Shown here in pieces: positions 9,347-17,450 of a stretch of DNA of 51,249 bases. A program made the position numbers and the translations under genes. Location: contig JAFZPG010000043.1 in the NCBI GenBank assembly GCA_017550425.1, positions 1-51,249 on the forward strand, given 5' to 3'. Every line of letters starts with the position of its first letter. Position 1 is the stretch's first letter. The stretch comes from Lachnospiraceae bacterium (lineage in GTDB: Bacteria > Bacillota > Clostridia > Lachnospirales > Lachnospiraceae). The notes beneath the pieces are model-generated. The model saw only the letters and a program-made list of their open reading frames with translations, was not told where the DNA came from and ran no database searches.

Positions 9347-9586
9347 TTATTTCACCAGTTTCTTCAGGAAGATCAAGATCGCCAAAACGATACCGACCAC
9401 ACAGTAAGCCCATACGATGGTGCCTGCGATGCCGACCAGAAGGTTAACGATCGGAATATGGTTTAAGAACCAGAACAGAACACCGAAGATGATGCTGGCA
9501 ACGATGTAGCAGATAATGGAGATCGCCAAGCCCATCGGCGTTTCGGATCCTGCACTCAGCGGGAAAAAGGGTAACAATGCTTTCAT
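9347..9586 (-). CDS. Small two-helix membrane protein of unknown function
   Basis: 79-residue hydrophobic protein. The start is the ATG right behind an AAGGAGGTGCTTACC ribosome site; the frame is open further upstream but that extension has no ribosome site. Two long hydrophobic segments at about residues 18-42 and 46-74, with a KKLVK positive tail, indicate two membrane helices. It has its own promoter facing away from the antiporter gene. The family was not recognised; it resembles small stress-linked membrane proteins only in general layout. Confidence 0.75.
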   Translation of the reverse strand: MKALLPFFPLSAGSETPMGLAISIICYIVASIIFGVLFWFLNHIPIVNLLVGIAGTIVWAYCVVGIVLAILIFLKKLVK

Positions 9587-9617
9587 GGTAAGCACCTCCT
9601 TATGAATTACTGAGACC

Positions 9618-9645
9618 ATTTTACCACATTTTCCGCAGGTGTAAA
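9618..9645 (-). promoter_or_regulatory. Promoter of the small membrane protein gene
   Basis: On the minus strand TTTACA (-35, 9640-9645) is separated by 16 bases from TAAAAT (-10, 9618-9623), with a TG just upstream of the -10. It lies about 30 bases before the start codon. Confidence 0.65.
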
Positions 9646-9675
9646 CGGAAGAATGTATTTTTTCCTGTACTTTCA

Positions 9676-9704
9676 TTGACTTTTTACGCGGGAGCGTGTA
9701 CAAT
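9676..9704 (+). promoter_or_regulatory. Promoter of the antiporter gene
   Basis: TTGACT (9676-9681), 17-base spacer, TACAAT (9699-9704), with TG just before the -10. It lies about 60 bases before the ATG and diverges from the promoter of the small membrane protein gene. Confidence 0.75.
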
Positions 9705-9765
9705 GTGAAATCGTGAATTGAGTTAGAATTATGGCATGAAGCGATGAAAGGCGGCGTTTCATATT

Positions 9766-10980
9766 ATGGATTACGGGATATTTAAGGATCTGGCGATCAT
9801 CTTCGTGGCAGCGAAGTTTTTGGGGATTTTGGCGCGTAAGGTAAAGGCGCCGCAGGTCGTCGGTGAGATCATTGCCGGACTGCTGATCGGACCGACGGTT
9901 TTGGGACTGGTCGATCAGTCTTCGTTTTTAAATCAGATGGCAGAGATCGGTGTAGTTCTGCTGATGTTTATGGCAGGTCTGGAGACCGACCTGAAGGAAC
10001 TGATCAAGACGGGCCCCATGGCGCTCCTGGTCGCTACGGCCGGCGTGTTCATTCCGCTGGGTGGCGGTTTTTTACTCAGTTCGGTGTACCACGGGTTCGC
10101 TCCGGTGGGCAGCGAGGAGTTCTTCCGCGCCGTATTTATCGGTGTGATCATGACGGCGACTTCGGTCAGCATTACCGTCGAAACGCTGCGTGAGCTCGGA
10201 AAGCTTCGCGGTAAGGTCGGAACGACGATCCTCTCCGCGGCCATCATCGATGATGTCATCGGTATCATCGTCATGACCTTCGTGATCGGTTTCCGCGATC
10301 CCGAGCAGGATCCGCTGCGCGTTGTACTGAATACCGGATTATTTTTCGGTTTTGCGTTCGTTGTCGGTATTTTGTGCTATTATTTATTTAAGTACATGGA
10401 TAAGAAAAACCCGCACACCCGTCGTGTGCCGATCTACGGCATGGCGCTTTGCTTTGCGTTTGCCTATGTGGCCGAGGAGTGGTTCGGCATCGCCGACATC
10501 ACGGGCGCCTATATCGCCGGCATTATCCTGTGCAGTATCAAAGACTCGAAATATATCGCGGAGAAGATGGACATCAGTACTTACATGGTATTCGCTCCGG
10601 TTTTCTTCGCCAGTATCGGACTTAAGGCAGACATCAGCGGCCTGAACGGCAGCATGATCCTGTTCTCGGTCGGATTTGTATTCGTGGCACTGATCACGAA
10701 GATCATCGGATGCTCTCTGGTGGCGAAATGCTTCCGATTTTCCGCCCCAAATGCGCTTAAAGTGGGCGTCGGAATGATGACGCGAGGCGAAGTGGCCCTC
10801 ATTGTGGCGAGAAAAGGCGAAGACGTCGGCCTTTTGGATGCGGTTTATTTTGCGCCCGTCATCCTGCTGATCATCATCTCGTCGATCGTTACGCCCATCG
10901 TTTTGAAACTGCTGTTTTCCAAGTGGCCGGCAGAGCATGGGGCGAATGAGGAGACGGCGGCTCCGGCGGAGCAGAACTGA
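9766..10980 (+). CDS. CPA2-family cation:proton antiporter
   Basis: 404-residue integral membrane protein with about 11-12 hydrophobic helices over nearly the whole length. The opening segment, including VVGEIIAGLLIGPTVLG near residues 30-46, is typical of the KefB/NapA branch. An acidic pair in SAAIIDDVIGI (near residues 163-173) matches the conserved membrane aspartates used for ion exchange. It lacks a C-terminal TrkA-N domain, so it resembles Na+/H+ NapA-type rather than regulated K+ efflux Kef-type antiporters. It has its own promoter and is followed 45 bases later by a histidine kinase gene with no terminator between. Confidence 0.9.
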   Translation: MDYGIFKDLAIIFVAAKFLGILARKVKAPQVVGEIIAGLLIGPTVLGLVDQSSFLNQMAEIGVVLLMFMAGLETDLKELIKTGPMALLVATAGVFIPLGGGFLLSSVYHGFAPVGSEEFFRAVFIGVIMTATSVSITVETLRELGKLRGKVGTTILSAAIIDDVIGIIVMTFVIGFRDPEQDPLRVVLNTGLFFGFAFVVGILCYYLFKYMDKKNPHTRRVPIYGMALCFAFAYVAEEWFGIADITGAYIAGIILCSIKDSKYIAEKMDISTYMVFAPVFFASIGLKADISGLNGSMILFSVGFVFVALITKIIGCSLVAKCFRFSAPNALKVGVGMMTRGEVALIVARKGEDVGLLDAVYFAPVILLIIISSIVTPIVLKLLFSKWPAEHGANEETAAPAEQN

Positions 10981-11025
10981 CAGACCTGAACGAACAGACC
11001 ACAGACTCGGCAAAGGAGGACTCCT

Positions 11026-12201
11026 ATGCGGCTTGCGATCTACGACAACATCATAACGTTCGGACTGACGATCGCCGCCGCCGTTTGGGGGAGGTTTCCT
11101 TCCCTGTGCGTGATCGCCGGCGCCGCTCTGATGGTTTTGTTTTCCGTATCTTCCATGGATGAAGATGATCGCCTGCATATCCGCGTGATGCAAGGCCTGT
11201 TTTTGACTTGCTTTGGTTTCAGCGCGCAGACCTTTTTCTCCTGCAGCGCATTTGCCCTTTGGAAAGAAAAGAAACTCCCGCTCCGTTTTGCGAGCGCGGG
11301 AGTCGTTTATATCGTTATGTCCGCGATCTTCGCGGAAGGGGAGGCCCGGCTTGCAAAAACCATCCTGGGTCTCCTTTTGATGTATGCGCTGATGGCGCTT
11401 CTCTATGGCGGCCGCCTTCTGTTGGAGTGGTCCGGCCGCAGATCCGAGGAGGCGCAGCGCCAGATCCTCGTCTCAAACGTGCGGGAAATGCATGAGAAGG
11501 AGCTGAACCGGAAGCTGGTCCTGCAGAATTATATGGCGGATAAAAACGCGCGTCTTAAGGAGCGCGAGACGATCAGCCGCAACATCCACAACAGTGTGGG
11601 ACACTCCATCACAGCAGCCGTGATGACGCTGGATGCGGCGGACATGCTCTTCGACGTTTCGCCCGAGGACGCACGCCAGAAGGTCAATGATGCGAACGAT
11701 CGGATCCGCGGCAGTCTCGAGTCGATCCGCCGCGCGGTTCGCGTCATGGACGAAGAAACGCAGGAGATCGCACTCTCCGACTTTATGTGCGAGGTGGAGA
11801 CGGTCGTCGACCGCTTCATTACGGACACGACGATGCGGGCGGACATTCTGGGACCTGACCCGGTGCCGGAGCTCATGCTTCCGCACGAACATGTGGAGTT
11901 CCTGATTGGCGCACTGCAGGAGTTTTTGACGAACGGCGCAAAGCACGGTCACGCGGATCATTTCCTGATCAGTGTTTCGGCGGACTCGGCGAACCTGCGC
12001 ATGGAGGTGAAAGACAACGGGCACTCGGAGGTTTTTACTGAGGACAATGCGCGTCAGATGATCGAGCAGGGCTTCGGGCTTAAGAAGATCGAGTCCTACG
12101 TGAAGAATGCCGGCGGGACGTGCCGGTTTACGAATGAGGAAGGTTTCCGGGCGGCGGTGACATTGCCCGTGATCCATGAGGAAGAAGGAGGTGCGATATG
12201 A
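11026..12201 (+). CDS. Sensor histidine kinase, NarL-partner (HisKA_3-like) type
   Basis: 391-residue membrane kinase. Hydrophobic segments at about residues 8-42, 55-78, 88-103 and 108-130 form the sensor, with almost no extracellular domain, as in intramembrane-sensing kinases. A coiled-coil linker leads to the phosphoacceptor region RNIHNSVGHS with His188. The C-terminal HATPase domain has the N box FLTNGAKHGH, the DNG of the G1 box and a GFGLKKI box. The ribosome site is AAAGGAGGA. The gene overlaps the response regulator by 4 bases (ATGA), so the two proteins are made together. A terminator and then an ABC transporter operon follow, a candidate target. Confidence 0.9.
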   Translation: MRLAIYDNIITFGLTIAAAVWGRFPSLCVIAGAALMVLFSVSSMDEDDRLHIRVMQGLFLTCFGFSAQTFFSCSAFALWKEKKLPLRFASAGVVYIVMSAIFAEGEARLAKTILGLLLMYALMALLYGGRLLLEWSGRRSEEAQRQILVSNVREMHEKELNRKLVLQNYMADKNARLKERETISRNIHNSVGHSITAAVMTLDAADMLFDVSPEDARQKVNDANDRIRGSLESIRRAVRVMDEETQEIALSDFMCEVETVVDRFITDTTMRADILGPDPVPELMLPHEHVEFLIGALQEFLTNGAKHGHADHFLISVSADSANLRMEVKDNGHSEVFTEDNARQMIEQGFGLKKIESYVKNAGGTCRFTNEEGFRAAVTLPVIHEEEGGAI

Positions 12202-12860
12202 TCCGTGTGCTTTTGGTGGATGACGAGACGTTGTTGCTCGACAGTCTGGAGATCATCCTTACGTTAAATCAGATGGAAGTGGTCGCGAAGGCGCACGACG
12301 GCCGGGAGGCCCTGGAGATCCTGGAGGGGATCACCTGCGATATCGCCCTGGTGGACCTGAATATGAAGGGCATGGGCGGCATCGAGCTCATCGGGAAACT
12401 GAAGGCGCAGCATCCCGAGGTGAAGATCCTGGTGCTCACGACGTTTTATGACGATAAGAACATTACGGACGCCATCGCGGGCGGCGCGGACGGATACCTG
12501 CTGAAGGACAGCGGTAAGGACGCGATCCTGGGCGCGGTGCGGCAGATCATCGGCGGCGTGAACGTGCTGGATCCGAAGGTCATGCAGCGGCTGACCCTGC
12601 TGATGACGCAGAACGCGGCGAGGGGCGTTGCGGGCGCGGAACCGCAGGCGGAAGCGAAGGATAAGAAGCTTTCGGACCTGCCGGAGCTGACCGAGCGCGA
12701 GAAGGAGATCTGTGCGCTGATGGTGGACGGCCTGGACAACAAACAGATCGCGAAGAAACTGTATATCTCGGAGGGCACCGTGAAGAATTACATTTCCGGG
12801 ATCTACGATAAGACCGGCATCCATGACAGGGTGAAACTGATCGTGGAGCTGCGGGGGTGA
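12198..12860 (+). CDS. NarL/LuxR-family response regulator
   Basis: 220-residue two-domain regulator. The receiver domain has acidic Asp8 and Asp9, phosphoacceptor Asp53 in LVDLNMKG, Thr81/82 and Lys103. A 30-residue Ala/Lys-rich linker leads to the LuxR-type helix-turn-helix at about 162-215 (LTEREKEICALM and ISEGTVKNYISGIYDK). It pairs with the kinase encoded immediately upstream by a 4-base overlap. Likely targets are unknown; the ABC exporter operon starting about 230 bases downstream is the nearest candidate. Confidence 0.95.
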   Translation: MIRVLLVDDETLLLDSLEIILTLNQMEVVAKAHDGREALEILEGITCDIALVDLNMKGMGGIELIGKLKAQHPEVKILVLTTFYDDKNITDAIAGGADGYLLKDSGKDAILGAVRQIIGGVNVLDPKVMQRLTLLMTQNAARGVAGAEPQAEAKDKKLSDLPELTEREKEICALMVDGLDNKQIAKKLYISEGTVKNYISGIYDKTGIHDRVKLIVELRG

Positions 12861-12932
12861 TAGTTTTAAAAAGCGAGTCGGATCGCTATGGGTGTGTCCC
12901 GAAAAACATATAGAATCGGGGACAAATGAATT

Positions 12933-12979
12933 GTGGCTGTGGTCATGCATAAGATATGACCGCAGTCACTTTTGTTTTA
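12933..12979 (+). terminator. Intrinsic terminator after the two-component genes
   Basis: Fourteen-base stem with two G-U pairs (arm GTGGCTGTGGTCAT) at 12933-12946 and 12956-12969, followed by TTTTGTTTTA. It separates the kinase/regulator pair from the ABC transporter operon. A smaller imperfect hairpin (TGTCCC and GGGGACA arms, 12895-12924) lies just before it. Confidence 0.85.
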
Positions 12980-12992
12980 TCCGTGGGTTCCG

Positions 12993-12998
12993 TATAAT
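12993..12998 (+). promoter_or_regulatory. -10 element of the ABC exporter operon
   Basis: A consensus TATAAT lies 94 bases upstream of the first permease start and just after the terminator. No good -35 is present (TTTTGT at the right distance), so the promoter may need an activator such as the neighbouring response regulator. That dependence is inference. Confidence 0.5.
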
Positions 12999-13092
12999 AG
13001 TGGCATAAGGGAGGAGCGCCACTGCGCCTTCCGACAACAAAGTCACGCTGCCGTTCATGATGGTATGGATCGCAGCAGAAAGGTGAATTAAG

Positions 13093-14223
13093 ATGGGTCA
13101 TTTATCCGCGCTCAAATTCATAAAGAATAACAAGAAGCAGGTCGCGGTGATCGTCGTGGCGCTGGCCTTAAGCGTCATGGGCATCTATTTGATCGGTTCC
13201 ATCCTGGCGTCCACGAAGGAGTCGTTCCGTCCGGTCGTCGTGGAAGGATCGAAACGGCAAATGTATCTGGAGCTCTCGTACGAGACATTGGCCTCGACGA
13301 ACCCGGAAGACATGGAAACGATACAAGGCATGTACAGCGTCGTGGTCGAGAAGCTGGAACAGCTGCCGGAGGTAAAAAGAGCATTCGTGAGCGAGTGGAC
13401 GAATTTTTCCTTAAAGGCTCTGCTCGGTAACCTCGGTTCGGAGATGCCGCTCCTGAAGCCGGAAGATATCCCGACCTATTTGGAGCATATGAAGAGCAAA
13501 CTGGTGGACGGCCGCCTCCCGGAGCAGGATTACGAGATGGTGCTGGACAGCGCCGTTATGCGAAACCAGGGCTATAAGATCGGCGACAAACTGGGCAATA
13601 ATCTCTGGACCATCGTCGGAGTCGTGGAAGGCCCCTACTATTCCTGCGCCGGAACGTCAGCGCGCGGAAACAACAACGGATACGGCCTGATCATCCTGAA
13701 TGAGGAAGGGGTTTCCGGAGCGAAAGAACTGTTTGATAAGATCGGCGTCCCGCTGTCGAAACTGGATTCCATTTCCAACGACGCACAGAAGGGAAGCGAG
13801 ATGTTCCAAAGGGAGGTCGTAGACGAGATCGACGGTTCTCTTCATGCGATCATTCTGGGCACGATCTTCCTGCTGGCGGTCTCCGTCACGGTCGCCTACA
13901 ACTCGTACATGCGTAACCGGGTCAATGAGTACTGCCTGTACGCATCCCTCGGGTACTCGCGGCTGGAAGTCTATCGCATGATCCTGCGTGAGATCGCGAT
14001 CTTATTCGGTGCCGGCATCCTGTTGGGCTTTGCGGTGGCGGGCGGCATGATCGCATTGATCGATGTTCTCTTAATGCACCCGTTGGGCCTGATCCCAGTA
14101 TACATTGACACAGAACTGATCTGTACGATCCTGGCCGCCATGGCTGCGGTGATCGGCATCCTGCAGTTCCCGGCTCTCCTGTCCGTACACAGGATCCGAA
14201 CCATAGATATGTTGGAGGATTAA
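13093..14223 (+). CDS. ABC transporter permease, FtsX/MacB type
   Basis: 376-residue membrane protein with one N-terminal helix (about 16-38), a large extracytoplasmic domain (about 40-250) and three C-terminal helices (about 255-275, 305-330, 342-362) in FtsX arrangement. The MacB-like periplasmic segment contains a GRLPEQDYEMVLDS stretch typical of these exporters. It is the first gene of a permease-ATPase-permease operon that probably forms a heterodimeric mechanotransmission-type complex for peptide export, resistance or lipoprotein handling. The ATPase gene starts 3 bases after the stop. Substrate unknown. Confidence 0.88.
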   Translation: MGHLSALKFIKNNKKQVAVIVVALALSVMGIYLIGSILASTKESFRPVVVEGSKRQMYLELSYETLASTNPEDMETIQGMYSVVVEKLEQLPEVKRAFVSEWTNFSLKALLGNLGSEMPLLKPEDIPTYLEHMKSKLVDGRLPEQDYEMVLDSAVMRNQGYKIGDKLGNNLWTIVGVVEGPYYSCAGTSARGNNNGYGLIILNEEGVSGAKELFDKIGVPLSKLDSISNDAQKGSEMFQREVVDEIDGSLHAIILGTIFLLAVSVTVAYNSYMRNRVNEYCLYASLGYSRLEVYRMILREIAILFGAGILLGFAVAGGMIALIDVLLMHPLGLIPVYIDTELICTILAAMAAVIGILQFPALLSVHRIRTIDMLED

Positions 14224-14225
14224 TC

Positions 14226-14900
14226 ATGTTTGAGATAAAGAATGTAAGTATGATCTACGATATGGACAGCGACGAGAAGATGTACGCGCTGAGCAATGTG
14301 GACCTCTCCTTACCGGAGCGCGGTCTGGTGGGCATCATCGGCCCGTCCGGAAGCGGAAAGAGCACGCTGATGTACTGCCTGTCCACCTTGAAGACGCCGA
14401 CCGAGGGAAGCATCCTGTATAACGGGGAGGAGCTGACCGCTCTGGCGCCCGCGAAGCGGGAAATGTTGCGCCGCCAGAAGTTCGGCTTCATTTTCCAAAA
14501 ACACTATCTGGTGCCTTATATGAATGCCTTCGATAACTGCGTGGTGTCCGCGCTCCCGGGGGATCCGGAGGCTGCCGAGCGGGCGAAATCGATGATGAGC
14601 CGGCTGGGTCTGCGTGAGAAAGAATTCAAAAAGCGTCCGGCGAAACTCTCCGGCGGACAGTGTCAGCGTGTTGCTATCGCCCGTGCCATGATCAACGGTC
14701 CGGAGGTCGTGTTCGCGGATGAACCGACGGCATCCCTGGACCATGAGAACGCGTTCAATGTCATGCGGGTGCTTCGCGAATATGCCGAAGAGCATCTGGT
14801 GCTGGTCGTGACCCACGACCGGTCCATCCTGCAGGACGCCGACCGCATCATCGAGATCTGGGACGGCAGGATCAGCGCAGTAAAAGACGCAGAGAGGTAA
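14226..14900 (+). CDS. ABC transporter ATP-binding protein (MacB/LolD type)
   Basis: 224-residue ATPase with every catalytic motif: Walker A GPSGSGKS at residues 39-46, Q-loop FQKHY near 90-94, signature LSGGQ at 141-145, Walker B with Glu166 in FADEPTASLD, and the switch His in VTHD. Length and spacing match the LolD/MacB/BceA group that powers FtsX-type permeases. It is flanked closely by two such permease genes and shares their transcript. Confidence 0.95.
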   Translation: MFEIKNVSMIYDMDSDEKMYALSNVDLSLPERGLVGIIGPSGSGKSTLMYCLSTLKTPTEGSILYNGEELTALAPAKREMLRRQKFGFIFQKHYLVPYMNAFDNCVVSALPGDPEAAERAKSMMSRLGLREKEFKKRPAKLSGGQCQRVAIARAMINGPEVVFADEPTASLDHENAFNVMRVLREYAEEHLVLVVTHDRSILQDADRIIEIWDGRISAVKDAER

Positions 14901-14910
14901 GGAACAGTCT

Positions 14911-16020
14911 ATGAAACCGTTTTCAGCGTTTTACTATATAAAACAGAATAAGGGGCGCGCCTGCACGGCGGCGCTCATGTTCGCCCTCTGCATGATGTTG
15001 ATGATGGGCGGAAATTTCATCATGAGCACCATGTGGGCCTTCGATCAGAGCGCCGGAAAGCTGGATCAGTTCATCACGGCGATGGTCCTGTCGACGGACG
15101 AAAATCGACAGGATTGGAATGCATTTCTGGAGGAAGTGGAGGCGGACCCGGACCTGCAGATCTTCCACGGCTCCGGCTACGGACATGGGTCCATGGAATA
15201 CGGAACCGCCCTGGGGATCACCGCTTCCGGTAATGTCATGGTCTTTACGGTTCGCGAGGAGATGGAAGAAGCTTTCCGGATCATGGGGATCGATATCGAC
15301 ACGTTGAAAGTGCAGGACTATGGTCTGGTCCTCAGTTCCATGTACGCAAAGGGAGCGGAAGGCGTCGGCGTATCTGAGGGTGACGTGCTGGATCCTTCTT
15401 TTTCCGGAGGGCTTGACTACGAATACACGGTAGACGCGATCTATGAGGGCAATGATAACATTCAGTTCTATTTCATCCCGAGCGAGGTCCACGCTACCGG
15501 CCGTGTATACATCCATGGCAAGAATATGGATCATGAGCAGCTGAAGCAGCGTCTGCTCGAGATCCGCGGAGACCGGAAGATTGCTTTGTACACAAAGACG
15601 GCGAAGGAAAGCTTCGAAGAGTTCTTTTCCATCTTTCGTATCATTTTCTATGTGTCGATCCTCCTGATCGGCATCATCCTGTCGGTCACGATCTCTTCCT
15701 GGTTTACGGGGCAGTTCATGAAGCGCACCTACGAATTCGGCGTCTATCGTGCCGTGGGACGCTCCCGCGGAGAGATCCGGCGTAAGATCGCGGCGGAGAT
15801 CCTGATCCAGGATCTGCTCGGCATCGCAGTCGGCCTGGTGATCGTGCTTCTGAGCACCTTCCTGCTGAACGAACTGGCCTTCCTGCCGAAGGGCAAATAC
15901 CTGCCCTACGTGAGCGACATGGGCATCCTGGGCGCAGTCGTCAGCAACCTGCTGGCGGTCGTTCCTCTCATTTTCTTCAAATCCCGCGCCATGAACCGCG
16001 CGGATGTGACGGAGTTTTAA
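14911..16020 (+). CDS. ABC transporter permease, FtsX type (second subunit)
   Basis: 369-residue partner permease. An N-terminal helix (about 15-40) is followed by an extracytoplasmic domain (about 45-235) and three C-terminal helices (about 242-268, 292-318, 330-352). It resembles the first permease only in layout, suggesting a heterodimer. A TYEFGVYRAVGRSRGEI segment after the first C-terminal helix is typical of FtsX coupling regions. It starts 10 bases after the ATPase stop. No terminator was seen after it, but a separate promoter serves the next gene. Confidence 0.87.
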   Translation: MKPFSAFYYIKQNKGRACTAALMFALCMMLMMGGNFIMSTMWAFDQSAGKLDQFITAMVLSTDENRQDWNAFLEEVEADPDLQIFHGSGYGHGSMEYGTALGITASGNVMVFTVREEMEEAFRIMGIDIDTLKVQDYGLVLSSMYAKGAEGVGVSEGDVLDPSFSGGLDYEYTVDAIYEGNDNIQFYFIPSEVHATGRVYIHGKNMDHEQLKQRLLEIRGDRKIALYTKTAKESFEEFFSIFRIIFYVSILLIGIILSVTISSWFTGQFMKRTYEFGVYRAVGRSRGEIRRKIAAEILIQDLLGIAVGLVIVLLSTFLLNELAFLPKGKYLPYVSDMGILGAVVSNLLAVVPLIFFKSRAMNRADVTEF

Positions 16021-16033
16021 TAGGCGGGCATTA

Positions 16034-16062
16034 TTGCATCCTCGCGGATTCCTTGATATAAT
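16034..16062 (+). promoter_or_regulatory. Promoter of the secreted repeat protein gene
   Basis: TTGCAT (16034-16039), 17-base spacer, TATAAT (16057-16062), about 50 bases before the ATG. The same TTGCAT-17-TATAAT form appears at 29.2 and 41.6 kb. Confidence 0.8.
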
Positions 16063-16113
16063 TGACCCATTGGGGAATGTGCCCCGACAGGTTTTATATC
16101 GGAGGATGAGTGA

Positions 16114-17397
16114 ATGGATCATTTGAGAAAAAAACGGCTGGGAACGGTTCTGTTTATGGTAACGATCTTTGCAATACTGTCATTGGGTTCAGCAACGGTT
16201 GCTGCGGCCGACGGCGGGGTTTATGATCTGGTGAACGGTTCGGTTCAGATTTCGAATGGAAAGGTCGTTCAGAATGATAAAGAATACGCGGATGCGCTTC
16301 CGACGATCACATCCGCAAGCAGTTCGTCAAACGGCATAACTATAACTGCAGAGCAGGGCGAGGAGATAACGCTTCGGCTATCAGGGGTTCAAATCACGTT
16401 AGGTTACCCTGCGATCCTGATCCAAGGCAGGGGAACGGTGACACTCCTGTTGGAAGGGGAAAATGAAGTAACGACCTCGGTATCGGGGAAAATGGCTGCG
16501 GTTCAAAAAGAAGGTACAGGACGTCTGACGATCACCACAGAGGAAGGAAAAGAAGGAAGCCTGACCGCGAACGGTGGAGCCGCAGGGATCGGCGGAGAGT
16601 TCGATCAAATCGTTTATCATATTACCATCTCGGGAAATGCAGTGGTGACTGCGAATGGAGGAAATGGCGCCGGCATCGGCGGCAGCGGTAGCGGTCAGGC
16701 TTCAGATATCACTATTACCGGGAACGCGCAAGTGACGGCGATTGGCAGTGAAAGTGCGGCCGGCATCGGCGGGGGATGCGCAACCGGGGATGGTACCACC
16801 ATCAGGATCAGCGAGAATGCTAAGGTGCTCGCTATCGGCGGAGTGTCCTCTTACTATAATGACGCAGGCATGAGCATCGGTGGAGGAGTATACGGCCATG
16901 CATATGGAGTCAAAATCCTGGATTCCGCTATCGTATACGCAGTCAGCGATCGCTGGGCGAGTCCGAATTTTACCGATGAAGAACATAATACATTCAGCGG
17001 AGACTATCGGATCTATGCAAGCAATTCAACGCCGGAGGACATTCAGAATGGGACGGCCCGGCGGAAAGAGTGCGTTTCGATAACCTTGGTTGCAAACGAT
17101 GGAACTGACGCAAGAACAGAATTAACGGAGACCATCGGGGTGCCTCGTTCCATCCCTATGGATGCATTTTCCGATAAAGGAAAGAGGGTTTCCGGCTGGA
17201 ATACAAAGGCGGACGGTACCGGAGAGAAGTATACCGTCGGACAGAGTGTTACGTGGACGGAGAATACGGTCCTCTATGCAATGTGGGAAGAGGCTTCACC
17301 TTCCGGTGACACAAGCAGACCGATCTTTTGGGTGGTAGTGCTTTTACTGTCCATGGCAGCGCTTGGAGTTTTGAACATGCGAAAGAAGAGAGTGTGA
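16114..17397 (+). CDS. Secreted surface protein with beta-helix-like repeats and an InlB-type repeat
   Basis: 427-residue exported protein. The signal peptide spans about 1-32 with a probable cleavage after AxA in TVAAADGG. Residues about 150-290 contain repeating units with the core AGIGG and intervening ITIxGNAxVTAxG strands, consistent with a right-handed beta-helix, possibly carbohydrate-binding. Residues about 325-395 match the InlB B-repeat (Flg_new) pattern, with GWNTKADGTGEKYTVG. The C-terminus has SPSGD, a hydrophobic helix and the basic tail RKKRV, which is the layout of a sortase sorting signal but without a proper LPXTG. It has its own promoter and a GGAGG site and ends at a strong terminator. 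Confidence 0.8.
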   Translation: MDHLRKKRLGTVLFMVTIFAILSLGSATVAAADGGVYDLVNGSVQISNGKVVQNDKEYADALPTITSASSSSNGITITAEQGEEITLRLSGVQITLGYPAILIQGRGTVTLLLEGENEVTTSVSGKMAAVQKEGTGRLTITTEEGKEGSLTANGGAAGIGGEFDQIVYHITISGNAVVTANGGNGAGIGGSGSGQASDITITGNAQVTAIGSESAAGIGGGCATGDGTTIRISENAKVLAIGGVSSYYNDAGMSIGGGVYGHAYGVKILDSAIVYAVSDRWASPNFTDEEHNTFSGDYRIYASNSTPEDIQNGTARRKECVSITLVANDGTDARTELTETIGVPRSIPMDAFSDKGKRVSGWNTKADGTGEKYTVGQSVTWTENTVLYAMWEEASPSGDTSRPIFWVVVLLLSMAALGVLNMRKKRV

Positions 17398-17404
17398 CAA
17401 ATAA

Positions 17405-17450
17405 AAAGATAAGCGGCAAATGCGAGTGCATTTGCCGCTTATCTTTAATA
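17405..17450. terminator. Bidirectional terminator between converging genes
   Basis: Perfect 19-base arms (17405-17423 and 17428-17446) around a GAGT loop. A-rich and T-rich flanks on both sides make it usable from either strand. Its arm contains AAGCGGCAAATGC, a word that recurs elsewhere in the window. The right arm overlaps the stop codon of the minus-strand ATPase gene. Confidence 0.9.

Noticed and set aside
12895..12924. TGTCCC...GGGGACA repeat as a second REP element
   Set aside because: Arms are only 6-7 bases with a long loop and do not contain the core of the element at 33.3 kb; kept only as a small hairpin before a terminator.
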